From Gemmiger formicilis (GTDB taxonomy: Bacteria; Bacillota; Clostridia; Oscillospirales; Ruminococcaceae), in contig NZ_WQOH01000008.1 in the NCBI RefSeq assembly GCF_018784445.1, positions 1 through 64,000 on the forward strand: DNA of 64,000 nucleotides, in the 5' to 3' direction. The notes below the pieces were generated by a model. It worked only from the letters and a program-made list of their open reading frames with translations. It was not told the DNA's origin and did not search any database. Below are positions 1-7,327 of the stretch, in pieces (position 1 is the first letter of the stretch; each line of letters begins with the position of its first letter). The position numbers were made by a program, and so were the translations under genes.

Positions 1-109
1 GAATTGATTATCGTGGGTTTCCAAACCCACGTTCAAGGTTCCACAAGTTTCAGTTTTGTTCAATTTTCAAGGTCCTGCTGTGCTGTCGCGTCTCCGTGAC
101 AGCTTGTAT
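1..109 (-). other. Leader region of a probable rRNA operon (runs off left edge)
   Basis: This stretch has no ORF. Read on the minus strand it follows a consensus promoter and contains a CCTTGAAAATTGAACAAA-like segment, a type of sequence often found in the precursor leader before 16S rRNA in Clostridia, and then a hairpin GTGGGTTTGGAAACCCAC. I infer that an rRNA (or tRNA) operon begins just left of position 1 and is transcribed leftward. No mature rRNA sequence is present in the window, so the identity rests on the promoter and leader only. Confidence 0.45.
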
Positions 110-175
110 ATTATAGCCTGTCCAACCAAAAATGTCAATAGGGTTTTTAAAAGTTTTTTGGATTTTTTTCAGAAG
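110..175 (-). promoter_or_regulatory. Strong sigma-A promoter with UP element, reading left
   Basis: On the minus strand TTGACA (138-133) is separated by exactly 17 bp from TATAAT (115-110), a perfect consensus. Immediately upstream (139-175) lie runs of A and T on the minus strand of the kind seen in UP elements. Such promoters are typical of stable-RNA operons. The start would fall near position 103. Confidence 0.75.
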
Positions 176-215
176 GGGCATTTGAGGGGAAATTGGGTGG
201 TATAGGCAAGGCGGA

Positions 216-308
216 GGACCGGGCATGCCCGGCCCCTACGGCGCAACAGATGGGGGAAAGTTGGTGATGCGGGCAGGGTGCGCGGGCGGCATATATGCCG
301 CCCCTACG
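216..308. repeat. Pair of short GC-rich palindromes (CCCCTAC-ended)
   Basis: Two palindromic modules in the same orientation: one with core CCGGGCATGCCCGG (217-230) and one with core GGGCGGCATATATGCCGCCC (284-303), each ending in CCCCTACG. They belong to the family scattered through most intergenic gaps of this window. The rest of 139-426 holds no gene. Confidence 0.75.
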
Positions 309-377
309 GGTGGGCCGTTGGGTGAGTGGTTGCCGTAAAGGGTTTGGTTGCGGGGTGCATCGGGGGAAAATATCTGC

Positions 378-417
378 TTGCGCATCGTGCGGAAAAGCTT
401 TATACTGATACTATAAT
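378..417 (+). promoter_or_regulatory. Probable corA promoter
   Basis: TTGCGC (378-383), 17-bp spacer, TATACT (401-406). A second TATAAT-like box overlaps at 412-417 but would leave almost no leader before the ribosome-binding site. The first reading gives a leader of about 27 nt. Confidence 0.45.
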
Positions 418-438
418 AATGTATGGGTGGAACGAGCC

Positions 439-1380
439 ATGATGAAGATTTACCGCACGCAGGACAAGCAGCTGACGCGGGTCGATGATATGAGCGAGGG
501 GGCGTGGATCTGCCTGACCAGCCCCACCGATGAGGAAGTGCGCCGGGTAGCGGCAACACTGGACATCGAGCCTACCGATATCGTCGCGGCGACCGACCCC
601 GAGGAATCGGCGCGTATCAGCCTGGAGGACGGCTACACCGTCATCATCGTGGACATCCCCATCAAGGTGGATGGCGCGAGCGAGGGCGTGTACACCACCA
701 TCCCCCTGGGCATCCTGCTGACGCAGGAGCTGATCGTCACGGTCTGCTCCGCTGATACCGCCGTGGTCGGCGATTTCGCCGCCTGCCGTGTCAAGGGGTT
801 CTCAACGCGAAAGAAGATGCGGTTCGTCTACCAGCTTTTGTACCGCGCCGCCACTATGTATCAGCAGGAACTGCGGCTCATCGACCGCCGCCGCCAGGCC
901 ATTGAGAAGAATCTTGCCGGAGAGCTGAAGGACAGCGACCTGATGGAGCTGCACGCGCTGGAATCCACGCTGGTCTACTTTGCCACCAGTCTGCGCGCCA
1001 ACGCCACGGTGCTGGACCGCCTGACCCGCTACAAGCGGCTGGAGCAGTACCCCGACGACCGCGAATTGCTGGACGACGTTATCGTCGAAATTCGCCAGGC
1101 CATTGAGATGACCAGCATCTACCGCGACGATATCAAGGGCACACGAGAGCTGTTCAGCTCGATTTTGGACAACCGCCTGAACAACGCCATGAAATACCTG
1201 ACCAGCATCACCCTGTTGATGGCCGTGCCCACCGTTATCAGCGGTTTGTACGGCATGAACGTCCAGTCCGACGGTATGCCGTTTGCCAACACCACCGCCG
1301 GGTTTGCCATTGTGCTGGCGCTGACGCTGGCTTTGTGCGTGTTTGCGGCGTGGGTGCTGCACAAAAAGCATATGTTGTAA
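439..1380 (+). CDS. corA: CorA family divalent metal (Mg2+/Co2+) transporter
   Basis: A 313-residue CorA-type channel for uptake of Mg2+ and related divalent ions across the cytoplasmic membrane. The large N-terminal part is soluble, and the C-terminus has two hydrophobic helices separated by the signature GMN motif (residues about 272-274, in a GLYGMN context), which forms the pore mouth in the family. The last residues are basic (HKKHML), as expected for a cytoplasmic tail. The reading frame opens with GTG at 427, but the tandem ATGs at 439/442 sit 8-12 nt after GGGTGG and are better starts. The gene stands alone, followed by its own terminator. Length is typical for the family. Confidence 0.9.
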   Translation: MMKIYRTQDKQLTRVDDMSEGAWICLTSPTDEEVRRVAATLDIEPTDIVAATDPEESARISLEDGYTVIIVDIPIKVDGASEGVYTTIPLGILLTQELIVTVCSADTAVVGDFAACRVKGFSTRKKMRFVYQLLYRAATMYQQELRLIDRRRQAIEKNLAGELKDSDLMELHALESTLVYFATSLRANATVLDRLTRYKRLEQYPDDRELLDDVIVEIRQAIEMTSIYRDDIKGTRELFSSILDNRLNNAMKYLTSITLLMAVPTVISGLYGMNVQSDGMPFANTTAGFAIVLALTLALCVFAAWVLHKKHML

Positions 1381-1415
1381 GGCGGGCACACACAAGTGCA
1401 CCCCCACAAAAATGT

Positions 1416-1445
1416 AACGCCTGCCGCAAAAAGCAGGCGTTTTGT
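1416..1445 (+). terminator. Rho-independent terminator after corA
   Basis: Stem AACGCCTGC (1416-1424) pairs with GCAGGCGTT (1433-1441) and is followed by a T-rich tail. Confidence 0.7.
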
Positions 1446-1496
1446 GTAACATTTGCAGGGCAAATCCCTACCTTATATATAAAGGAGGTCAAAACC

Positions 1497-2057
1497 ATGG
1501 AGGACGCTTTGATCGTGGACCTGTACTGGGCCCGGGACGAGCAGGCACTGGCCGAGACGGCGGCCAAGTTCGGCACGTACTGCCGCAAAATTGCCGACAA
1601 CATTCTGCACAGCGCCCACGACGCCGAAGAATGCGAGAACGACACCTGGCTGGCCGCGTGGAACAGTATGCCCACCAACCGCCCCGCGCGGCTGGCGCCG
1701 TACCTGGGGCGCATCACGCGGAATCTGGCGCTGGATCGCTTTGACAAGGCATCGGCCCAGAAGCGTGGCAGCGGACAGACCTGTGCCCCGCTGGACGAGC
1801 TGGCTGAGTGCGTCGCCGCGCCGGGCGGCGTGGAGGACAGTTTTGACGCCGCCGAAACCGGACGGATCATCAGCGATTTTCTGCGCACTTTGCCGGAAGA
1901 AACACGCAATATATTTTTGCGCCGCTATTGGTATTGCGACGCCACGGCAGATATTGCCGCGCGGTACGGTCTGACCGAGAGCAAGGTGCGGGTGACGCTG
2001 CACCGCACGCGCGGCAAGCTGTCCGCATACTTACAGGAAAGGGGTGCCGCGCTGTGA
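1497..2057 (+). CDS. RNA polymerase sigma factor, sigma-70/ECF type
   Basis: A 186-residue two-domain sigma factor. Region 2 covers about residues 15-85 (ECENDTWLAAWN, then YLGRITRNLALDRF) and region 4 about 125-182, with a helix-turn-helix (IAARYGLTESKVRVTLHRTR) for -35 recognition. The ATG at 1497 follows a near-perfect Shine-Dalgarno AAAGGAGG (1481-1488), which decides the start; the open frame extends farther upstream but has no good signal there. Its stop overlaps the start of the next gene (GTGA), so the two are translationally coupled. Partnership with a membrane anti-sigma-like protein implies control by an envelope or extracellular signal. The target regulon is unknown. Confidence 0.85.
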   Translation: MEDALIVDLYWARDEQALAETAAKFGTYCRKIADNILHSAHDAEECENDTWLAAWNSMPTNRPARLAPYLGRITRNLALDRFDKASAQKRGSGQTCAPLDELAECVAAPGGVEDSFDAAETGRIISDFLRTLPEETRNIFLRRYWYCDATADIAARYGLTESKVRVTLHRTRGKLSAYLQERGAAL

Positions 2058-2653
2058 CAGAACGTGAATTGTTTGAGGCCATCGGCCATGTGGACGATGA
2101 CCTGATTTTGGCCGCCGACGCGCCGTTGAAAAAGCGCCGCAAACCGCCGGTATACTGGCGGCAGCTGGTGTCGGTGGCGGCGTGCGCGTGCATTTTCCTG
2201 GGCGGCGTGGCCGTGTGGCAGAGTGACGGATTCCGCAAAGCCAACATGACCAGCGAAGCCGCTGCCTTTGCCGACGACGCCCCGGAGGAAGCCGCCGAGA
2301 TTGCCCCCGCACCGGATGTACCAATGCTGAGCGCCGCTGCGCTGCAGGCAGACAATGGGGACGCGGCCGCCAAGGAGGGGGCAACAAAGGATTCTGCCGA
2401 GTCGTCTATCGCACTGGGCCTGGCACGGTGCGTGCAGATCGACGGCGTGCGTTATTTTGAGTCGCCGAAGGTGATTGATTTCATCGCTAACCGCGACCCG
2501 GACGGCGTGATCTCCGACAGCGTCGACAGAGACGCATTCCCTGAGACAGACAGGTGCTCGAATTTTGGCACGGGGTATTCGTACTGGGTGACCGGGGACA
2601 ACGCCGTGGTCGTGGAGATCGACGGGGAATATTGCGAGTTTGAGGCGAATTGA
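2054..2653 (+). CDS. Membrane protein, probable anti-sigma partner of the upstream sigma factor
   Basis: A 199-residue protein starting at GTG 2054, which overlaps the sigma factor stop. The N-terminal cytoplasmic stretch (TERELFEAIGHVDDDLI) resembles the short motif at the head of many clostridial proteins encoded just after sigma genes. A basic segment (KKRRK) precedes one transmembrane helix at about residues 37-53. The external part has an Ala/Glu/Asp-rich linker and a small C-terminal domain (about 120-199). I do not recognise the external domain. The anti-sigma role is inferred from gene order, coupling and topology, not from a known anti-sigma fold. Confidence 0.6.
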   Translation: MTERELFEAIGHVDDDLILAADAPLKKRRKPPVYWRQLVSVAACACIFLGGVAVWQSDGFRKANMTSEAAAFADDAPEEAAEIAPAPDVPMLSAAALQADNGDAAAKEGATKDSAESSIALGLARCVQIDGVRYFESPKVIDFIANRDPDGVISDSVDRDAFPETDRCSNFGTGYSYWVTGDNAVVVEIDGEYCEFEAN

Positions 2654-2705
2654 GGGTTCTACTCGCCTTCCCCTTTGGGGGAAGCCATGCTCACACAAAG
2701 TACAA

Positions 2706-2748
2706 ATGACCCATGAGAGGCAGCCACCGTCTCCATGGGTCATTTTTT
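2706..2748 (+). terminator. Terminator between the sigma operon and dinB
   Basis: A perfect 10-bp stem, ATGACCCATG (2706-2715) with CATGGGTCAT (2734-2743), is followed by TTTTT. It terminates the plus-strand operon. The stop codon of the convergent dinB lies inside the hairpin. A short CCTTCCCC/GGGGAAG hairpin precedes it at 2668-2686. Confidence 0.75.
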
Positions 2749-3978
2749 ATCCCGCTCTTTGGCGGCGCTCAGGGCTTCGGGTTTGCGGGTCTCGGGGGTC
2801 AGCAGTTTGGCGCGGGTCACGGCGGCACCGCCGAACTTTTTCCGCAGGGCGTCTGCGGCGCGGTCGAGCTTTTCCTGCTTGTCGATGCGGGCGGCATCCG
2901 TGAACAGGTCCATCTGCTCAAAGTTGTCCTCGCTGGTTTTTTCGGCGCTGACACCCACCAGCCGCACCGGGCGCGCGGGCCACATCTGGCGCATCAACTC
3001 GGTGGCGACGTGATAGAGCCGGTCGGTGGAGTTCGTCGGATTGGGCAGTGTCGTCTGGTGGCTGGTGCGGCGAAAGGCGTTATCCACCAGCTGCACCGTC
3101 ACCACGCGGGCGGTCTTGCCGTCGGCCCGCAGGCGGCGGCCCACCGAATCACAGAGCGCCAGCATCGTGGCGTCGGCGTCCTCGGGCCGGGGCAAGTCCC
3201 GGGGCATCGTTACGCTGTTGCCGTAGCTGTTGTCACGGCTGCCCTGCTTCGTCACCGGGTCAGACTCGCGGCCGTTGGCGTAGTTCCACAGCGTATCGCC
3301 CCGGGTGCCGAACAGCCCCACCGCCGTCTCGCGGTCGAGCTTGGCGAAATCGCCGATGGTGTAGACCCCGCAACCGTTCAGCCGCTTGGCCGCACTGGGG
3401 CCGACACCGAACAGATCGCCCACCGGCAGCGGCCACATCTTCTTTTCGACCTCGTATCTATATAAGGTATGGACCTTGTCGGGCTTTTCAAAGTCGGAGG
3501 CCATTTTGGCAAGCAGGCGGTTGGGCGCGATGCCGACATTGACCGTGAAGCCCAGCTCCCGGCGCACACGGCGGCGGATGGTGTGGGCGGCGGTCAGCGG
3601 CGGGCCGAACAGCGCCTCGGTGCCGGTCATGTCAAGGAAGGCCTCGTCGATGCTGTATTGTTCAACATCCGGGGTGTAGTCGTTCAAAATAGCAATCAGT
3701 GCCTTGCTGTTTTTGACGTAGAAGTCAAAGTCCGGCGGCACGATGGTCAGCCCCGGGCACTTGGCGCGGGCGGCGAAAAGGCTCTCCCCTGTCTGGATGC
3801 CGAATTTTTTCGCAGGGGCGCTTTTGGCCAGCACAACGCCGTGGCGCTTGGCCTCGTCGCCGCCCACAACGGCGGGGATGGTGCGCAGGTCGACGGTTCC
3901 GCCGTCCTGCAGCGATTTAAGCGCCGACCATGAGAGGAAGGCCGAGTTGACATCGACATGGAAGTAGATTTTGGGCAT
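2740..3978 (-). CDS. dinB: DNA polymerase IV (Y-family translesion polymerase)
   Basis: A 412-residue Y-family polymerase that copies past damaged bases. The N-terminal catalytic Asp is in HVDVNSAF (Asp9) and the second acidic pair in YSIDEAFLD (about 110), followed by the helix-hairpin-helix region (DLFGVGPSAAKRL) and the little-finger domain. Residues 355-359, QMDLF, match the beta-clamp binding consensus QLxLF, so the protein should dock on the sliding clamp. It runs opposite to argF and converges with the sigma operon. No clostridial LexA box (CGAAC-N4-GTTCG) is visible upstream, so SOS control is not supported by the sequence. Confidence 0.92.
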   Translation of the reverse strand: MPKIYFHVDVNSAFLSWSALKSLQDGGTVDLRTIPAVVGGDEAKRHGVVLAKSAPAKKFGIQTGESLFAARAKCPGLTIVPPDFDFYVKNSKALIAILNDYTPDVEQYSIDEAFLDMTGTEALFGPPLTAAHTIRRRVRRELGFTVNVGIAPNRLLAKMASDFEKPDKVHTLYRYEVEKKMWPLPVGDLFGVGPSAAKRLNGCGVYTIGDFAKLDRETAVGLFGTRGDTLWNYANGRESDPVTKQGSRDNSYGNSVTMPRDLPRPEDADATMLALCDSVGRRLRADGKTARVVTVQLVDNAFRRTSHQTTLPNPTNSTDRLYHVATELMRQMWPARPVRLVGVSAEKTSEDNFEQMDLFTDAARIDKQEKLDRAADALRKKFGGAAVTRAKLLTPETRKPEALSAAKERDKK

Positions 3979-4040
3979 GGGTGAGGCGGCCTCCTTTCCA
4001 TTCTCTTTGCCTTCTCCCCGAGGGGGAAGCCTTTATAAAG

Positions 4041-4049
4041 ATTATACCA
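4041..4049 (-). promoter_or_regulatory. Possible extended -10 promoter of dinB
   Basis: On the minus strand TGGTATAAT (4049-4041) matches an extended -10 box. No convincing -35 is present at 17 bp. It forms an inverted arrangement with the argF -10, so the two genes have back-to-back promoters. Confidence 0.35.
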
Positions 4050-4060
4050 CAAACTCGCTC

Positions 4061-4128
4061 TTGCACATAGCCTGCAAACGTGGTATAATCATATGTATAT
4101 TTATACAGATAATACGTATATTTACAAA
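4061..4128 (+). promoter_or_regulatory. argF promoter with palindromic operator (ARG-box-like)
   Basis: TTGCAC (4061-4066), 17-bp spacer, TATAAT (4084-4089). Over the expected start point lies the perfect palindrome TGTATA-TT-TATACA (4094-4107), with a second weaker AT-rich half-match about 20 bp downstream (4111-4128). AT-rich 18-bp palindromes in pairs over the start site are how ArgR/AhrC represses arginine genes in Firmicutes. Assignment to ArgR is inference. Confidence 0.55.
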
Positions 4129-4140
4129 AGGAGCAACCAT

Positions 4141-5127
4141 ATGGACCTCGTAGGACATGATTTTTTGACGCTGTTGGACTTTACCCCGGCTGAGATTGGC
4201 GGCCTGCTGGACCTGGCGGCCGAGCTGAAAGCCAAGAAAAAGGCGGGCATTCCCCACGATACGCTGCGCGGCAAAAACGTGGCGCTGATTTTTGAAAAGA
4301 CCTCCACCCGCACCCGCTGCTCGTTCGAGGTCGCGGCCCACGACTTAGGGATGGGCACCACCTACCTGGACCCCACCGGCAGCCAGATCGGCAAAAAGGA
4401 GTCCATCGCCGACACGGCGCAGGTGCTCTCCGGTATGTTTGAGGGCATCGAGTACCGCGGCTACGGCCAGGCCATTGTGGAAGAGCTTGCCAAGTACGCC
4501 AGCGTGCCGGTGTGGAACGGCCTGACGAACGAGTACCACCCCACCCAGATCCTGGCCGACTTTTTGACGCTGCGTGAACATTTCGGCAAGCTGCAGGGCC
4601 TGAAATTTGCCTACATGGGCGACGCCCGCTACAACATGGGCAACAGCCTGATGATCGGCTGCGCGAAGATGGGCCTGCATTTTGTGGCCTGCGCACCCAA
4701 AGCCTACTGGCCGAACCCCGAGCTGGTCGCCAAATGCCGGGAGTTTGCCCGCCTGAGCGGCGGCAGCATCACACTTTCCGAGGATACCGACGCTGTGGCC
4801 GGGGCCGATGTGGTCTACACTGATGTGTGGGTCAGCATGGGTGAGCCGGTGGAAGTGTGGGAGGAGCGTATCAATGCCCTGGCCCCCTACCAAGTCAACG
4901 CGCAGCTGATGGCGAAGGCCAAGGGCACCGCCGTGTTCATGCACTGCCTGCCCGCCTACCACGACCACAAGACCGCCGTGGGCAAGGAAATGGGCGAGAA
5001 ATTTGGCCGCGACGCCATGGAAGTGACCGACGAGGTATTCAACGGCCCGCAGTCCATCGTATTCCAGGAGGCCGAGAACAGAATGCATACCATCAAAGCC
5101 GTGATGGCGGCAACGCTGGGGGCGTGA
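4141..5127 (+). CDS. argF: Ornithine carbamoyltransferase
   Basis: Transfers carbamoyl from carbamoyl phosphate to ornithine to give citrulline, in arginine synthesis or, in reverse, in arginine fermentation. The 328-residue protein has the carbamoyl-phosphate loop FEKTSTRTR (about residues 49-57), the HPTQ motif and the ornithine-side signature HCLPAYH in the last quarter, which separates OTCase from aspartate transcarbamylase. ATG 4141 follows AAAAGGAG (4126-4133) at normal distance; an in-frame ATG at 4093 lies inside the operator and is rejected. The gene is single, with no other arginine gene in the window, so anabolic against catabolic use cannot be decided. The operator favours the anabolic role. 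Confidence 0.92.
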   Translation: MDLVGHDFLTLLDFTPAEIGGLLDLAAELKAKKKAGIPHDTLRGKNVALIFEKTSTRTRCSFEVAAHDLGMGTTYLDPTGSQIGKKESIADTAQVLSGMFEGIEYRGYGQAIVEELAKYASVPVWNGLTNEYHPTQILADFLTLREHFGKLQGLKFAYMGDARYNMGNSLMIGCAKMGLHFVACAPKAYWPNPELVAKCREFARLSGGSITLSEDTDAVAGADVVYTDVWVSMGEPVEVWEERINALAPYQVNAQLMAKAKGTAVFMHCLPAYHDHKTAVGKEMGEKFGRDAMEVTDEVFNGPQSIVFQEAENRMHTIKAVMAATLGA

Positions 5128-5128
5128 G

Positions 5129-5341
5129 TCCCAAGCCTTCCCCTGTGGGGGAAGGTGGCCCCGCAGGGCCGGATGAGGGGCAAAGTTTGCCGTGGCAACC
5201 CGATTGCGGGCGACAATGGTAAGGTTTTTCCTCATCAGTCAGCGGGCGGGGCCGCTGACAGCTTCAGTCTCCGCGCTAAGAGCCGCCTACGGCGGTTGCG
5301 CTCCGACACGCGCCTGCGGGCGCAGCCCCAAGGGGGAAGCC
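5129..5341. repeat. Long imperfect palindromic element, AAGCCTTCCCC type
   Basis: Begins CCAAGCCTTCCCC-tgtg-GGGGAAGG and ends CCCCAAGGGGGAAGCC, with inner inverted segments (GGATGAGG against CCTCATCAG; GCCTGCGGGCGC). Two further long copies lie at 26455-26612 and 51640-51797 and several short CCTTCCCC/GGGGAAG hairpins elsewhere. It holds no credible ORF. Confidence 0.65.
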
Positions 5342-5349
5342 AGACACAG

Positions 5350-5383
5350 AAAAAGGCACGTCCAACGCAGGACGTGCCTTTCC
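5350..5383 (-). terminator. Bidirectional terminator between argF and the binding-protein gene
   Basis: Stem GGCACGTCC (5355-5363) / GGACGTGCC (5370-5378). On the minus strand it is followed by TTTTT, so it mainly ends the binding-protein transcript. It may also stop argF read-through. Confidence 0.75.
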
Positions 5384-5395
5384 ATTTATAAAGAA

Positions 5396-7117
5396 TTACT
5401 CCTCAACATAACCATACTGCAGGTACCAGTAGCCGTAGGGGCTGTGCCAGGTGCCCTTCAGAGAGGGGCTCTGCAGCCAGAAGTCGTTGTAGTACGCAAC
5501 GGGGATGCAGGCGGCGTCGGCCATCAGCATGTCCTCGGCCTCGTGCAGCTTCTCAAAGTGGGTAGCCTTGTCGGCAACGCGGGACTCCTCGATGACCTTG
5601 TCGAAGTCGGGGTTGGCGTACTTGCCGTCGTTGTTGCCGTTGTTGGTGGTGAACAGCTCCAGCATGTTGGAGGGGTCGTTGTAGTCCATGGACCAGCCGT
5701 TGCGGCTGATGTCATAGTCACCGGCGCGGCGCATCGGCAGGAAGCTGGCCCACTCGACCTTGTTGATGTTGACGGTGATGCCCAGCTCGCCCCAGGCCTG
5801 CTGGACGTACTCAGCAACAGGGATGTGGTAGCCGGCGTCGTTGGCGCTGTACTCAACAACCGGGAAGCCCTCGCCGTCCGGGTAGCCGGCCTCGGCCATC
5901 AGCTGCTTGGCCTCCTCGAGGTTGGCCTCGTAGTCGTCGCCGATGTAGGGCTTGCCGCCGTTGGCATTGTCCATGAAGTAGCCCTCGTTGTCCACGATGC
6001 CGGGGCCAACCAGCGCAGTGGCGGGGGTGTAGATGCCCTGCATGATGGTGTTGGCAACGTAGTCGCGGTCAATGGCCAGAGACATAGCCTTGCGGACATT
6101 GGGGTCGGTGAACGGCTCCTTCTGATCGTTCAGGGAGATGTAATAGGTGCCCATGATCTCATCGAGATAGAAGTCGCCGCCGTCCTCGGCCCTGGTCAGG
6201 CTGGGGATCTCATCGGTGGGGACGTCCTTGACGAGCTGTGCCTCACCGCTGTTGTAGGCGGCGTAGGCAGCGCTGGAATCCTCGAGCAGAAGCAGGGTGA
6301 TGGTGTCAGAAACGATCTTGGAGGAATCCCAGCCGCCGACGTAGTTCGGGTTCTTGGACAGAACAATACGCTCGGAGGGAGTCCACTCGGTGATCATGTA
6401 GGGGCCGTTGCAGACGTAGGTGTCGGGCTCGGTGCACCAGGCGTCGCCGTTGGCCTCCACAGTGGCCTGCTGCACGGGTGAAGTGGCGACGAAAGCGGCC
6501 AGCTTGTCAAAGTAGGAGCAGGGATAGCTCAGGGTGATGGTCAGGTCCTTACCGTCCTCGCTGGCAACGACGTTCAGGGCATCCCAGTCGGGATCGGTGG
6601 TGGTGTTGCCGTCCGCATCGGGGTTGCCGATGGCATCCTGATAGCCGTCGATCATGCCGACAACCGTCTCAGCATAGGGGGCGGCGGTGTCGGGGCAGGC
6701 CAGACGCTTGAAGCTGTACTCGAAGTCGGCGGCGGTCAAATCGGAACCGTCGCTCCACTTCAGGCCGTCGCGCAGATGGAAGGTCCAGACCAAGCCGTCA
6801 TCGCTGACTTCGTAGCTCTCGGCCTGACCGGGCTGGATTTCGTTGTTCTCGTCGATGATGAGCAGGGGCTCCTCGATGGTGATGAGGGTGTTGCCGCCGT
6901 CGACGGCAGCGTTCAGGGCCGGGTCCAGGGTCTCGGGGTTGGGGCCGAGCTGGACGGTGAAGCCGGTGCCCTCGCCGGTGGCGGCGTCAGCAGCCTCGGT
7001 GGTGGCAGTATCGGCGCTGCCGTTGGTGTCAGTGGTGCTTGCGGAAGAACCGCAGGCTACCAGAGAAACTGCCATGCCGGCAGCCATCGCCGCGGCGATG
7101 ATTCTCTTGTTCTTCAT
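5396..7117 (-). CDS. Oligopeptide ABC transporter substrate-binding lipoprotein (copy 1)
   Basis: A 573-residue family 5 (OppA/DppA-type) solute-binding protein, tethered outside the membrane to deliver peptides to the OppBCDF permease encoded nearby. The start at 7117 gives a clear lipoprotein signal (MKNKRIIAAAMAAGMAVSLV, then AC) with lipid attachment Cys at about residue 23, followed by a Ser/Thr/Ala linker. AGGAGG lies 11 nt upstream. The fold is diagnosed by the PNPETLDPAL start and the DGLKWSDGSDLTAADFEYSFKR-type motif, and length matches the family. It is closely similar to the neighbouring copy at 7328-9061 but has its own promoter and terminator, so the two may differ in specificity or regulation. 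Confidence 0.88.
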   Translation of the reverse strand: MKNKRIIAAAMAAGMAVSLVACGSSASTTDTNGSADTATTEAADAATGEGTGFTVQLGPNPETLDPALNAAVDGGNTLITIEEPLLIIDENNEIQPGQAESYEVSDDGLVWTFHLRDGLKWSDGSDLTAADFEYSFKRLACPDTAAPYAETVVGMIDGYQDAIGNPDADGNTTTDPDWDALNVVASEDGKDLTITLSYPCSYFDKLAAFVATSPVQQATVEANGDAWCTEPDTYVCNGPYMITEWTPSERIVLSKNPNYVGGWDSSKIVSDTITLLLLEDSSAAYAAYNSGEAQLVKDVPTDEIPSLTRAEDGGDFYLDEIMGTYYISLNDQKEPFTDPNVRKAMSLAIDRDYVANTIMQGIYTPATALVGPGIVDNEGYFMDNANGGKPYIGDDYEANLEEAKQLMAEAGYPDGEGFPVVEYSANDAGYHIPVAEYVQQAWGELGITVNINKVEWASFLPMRRAGDYDISRNGWSMDYNDPSNMLELFTTNNGNNDGKYANPDFDKVIEESRVADKATHFEKLHEAEDMLMADAACIPVAYYNDFWLQSPSLKGTWHSPYGYWYLQYGYVEE

Positions 7118-7185
7118 GTTGCTTGTATCCTCCTGATGGATCTTTCTTACACTCGTTGTCTGTCCGTGACAGGCGAACATTGACT

Positions 7186-7214
7186 ATTATAATACGCGCA
7201 ACACAGGATTGCAA
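7186..7214 (-). promoter_or_regulatory. Promoter of binding-protein copy 1
   Basis: Minus strand TTGCAA (7214-7209), 17-bp spacer, TATAAT (7191-7186). The leader to the ATG is about 60 nt. Confidence 0.6.
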
Positions 7215-7279
7215 GTTCGGCAACGATATGTTACTGTTTTGTAACGGTTTTGCCTTCCCCAAGAGGAAGCCTCACCAAC

Positions 7280-7314
7280 AAAAAAAGGCACGGCCTTTTA
7301 ACAGGTCGTGCCCT
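7280..7314 (-). terminator. Terminator of binding-protein copy 2
   Basis: On the minus strand GGCACGACCT pairs with AGGCCGTGCC (one mismatch) and is followed by seven T (complement of 7280-7286). Confidence 0.75.
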
Positions 7315-7327
7315 TTATAAAGGTTAG

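Noticed and set aside
1-109. 3' end of an rRNA or tRNA gene
   Set aside because: No mature rRNA or cloverleaf sequence is present; only promoter and leader can be supported.
236-559. Small minus-strand ORF at the left edge
   Set aside because: It is built from the palindromic modules and the antisense of corA. Translations such as AGHARP or GPGMPGPY recur wherever these repeats occur and mark false ORFs throughout the window.
3979-4060. LexA box upstream of dinB
   Set aside because: No CGAAC-N4-GTTCG match is present on either strand.
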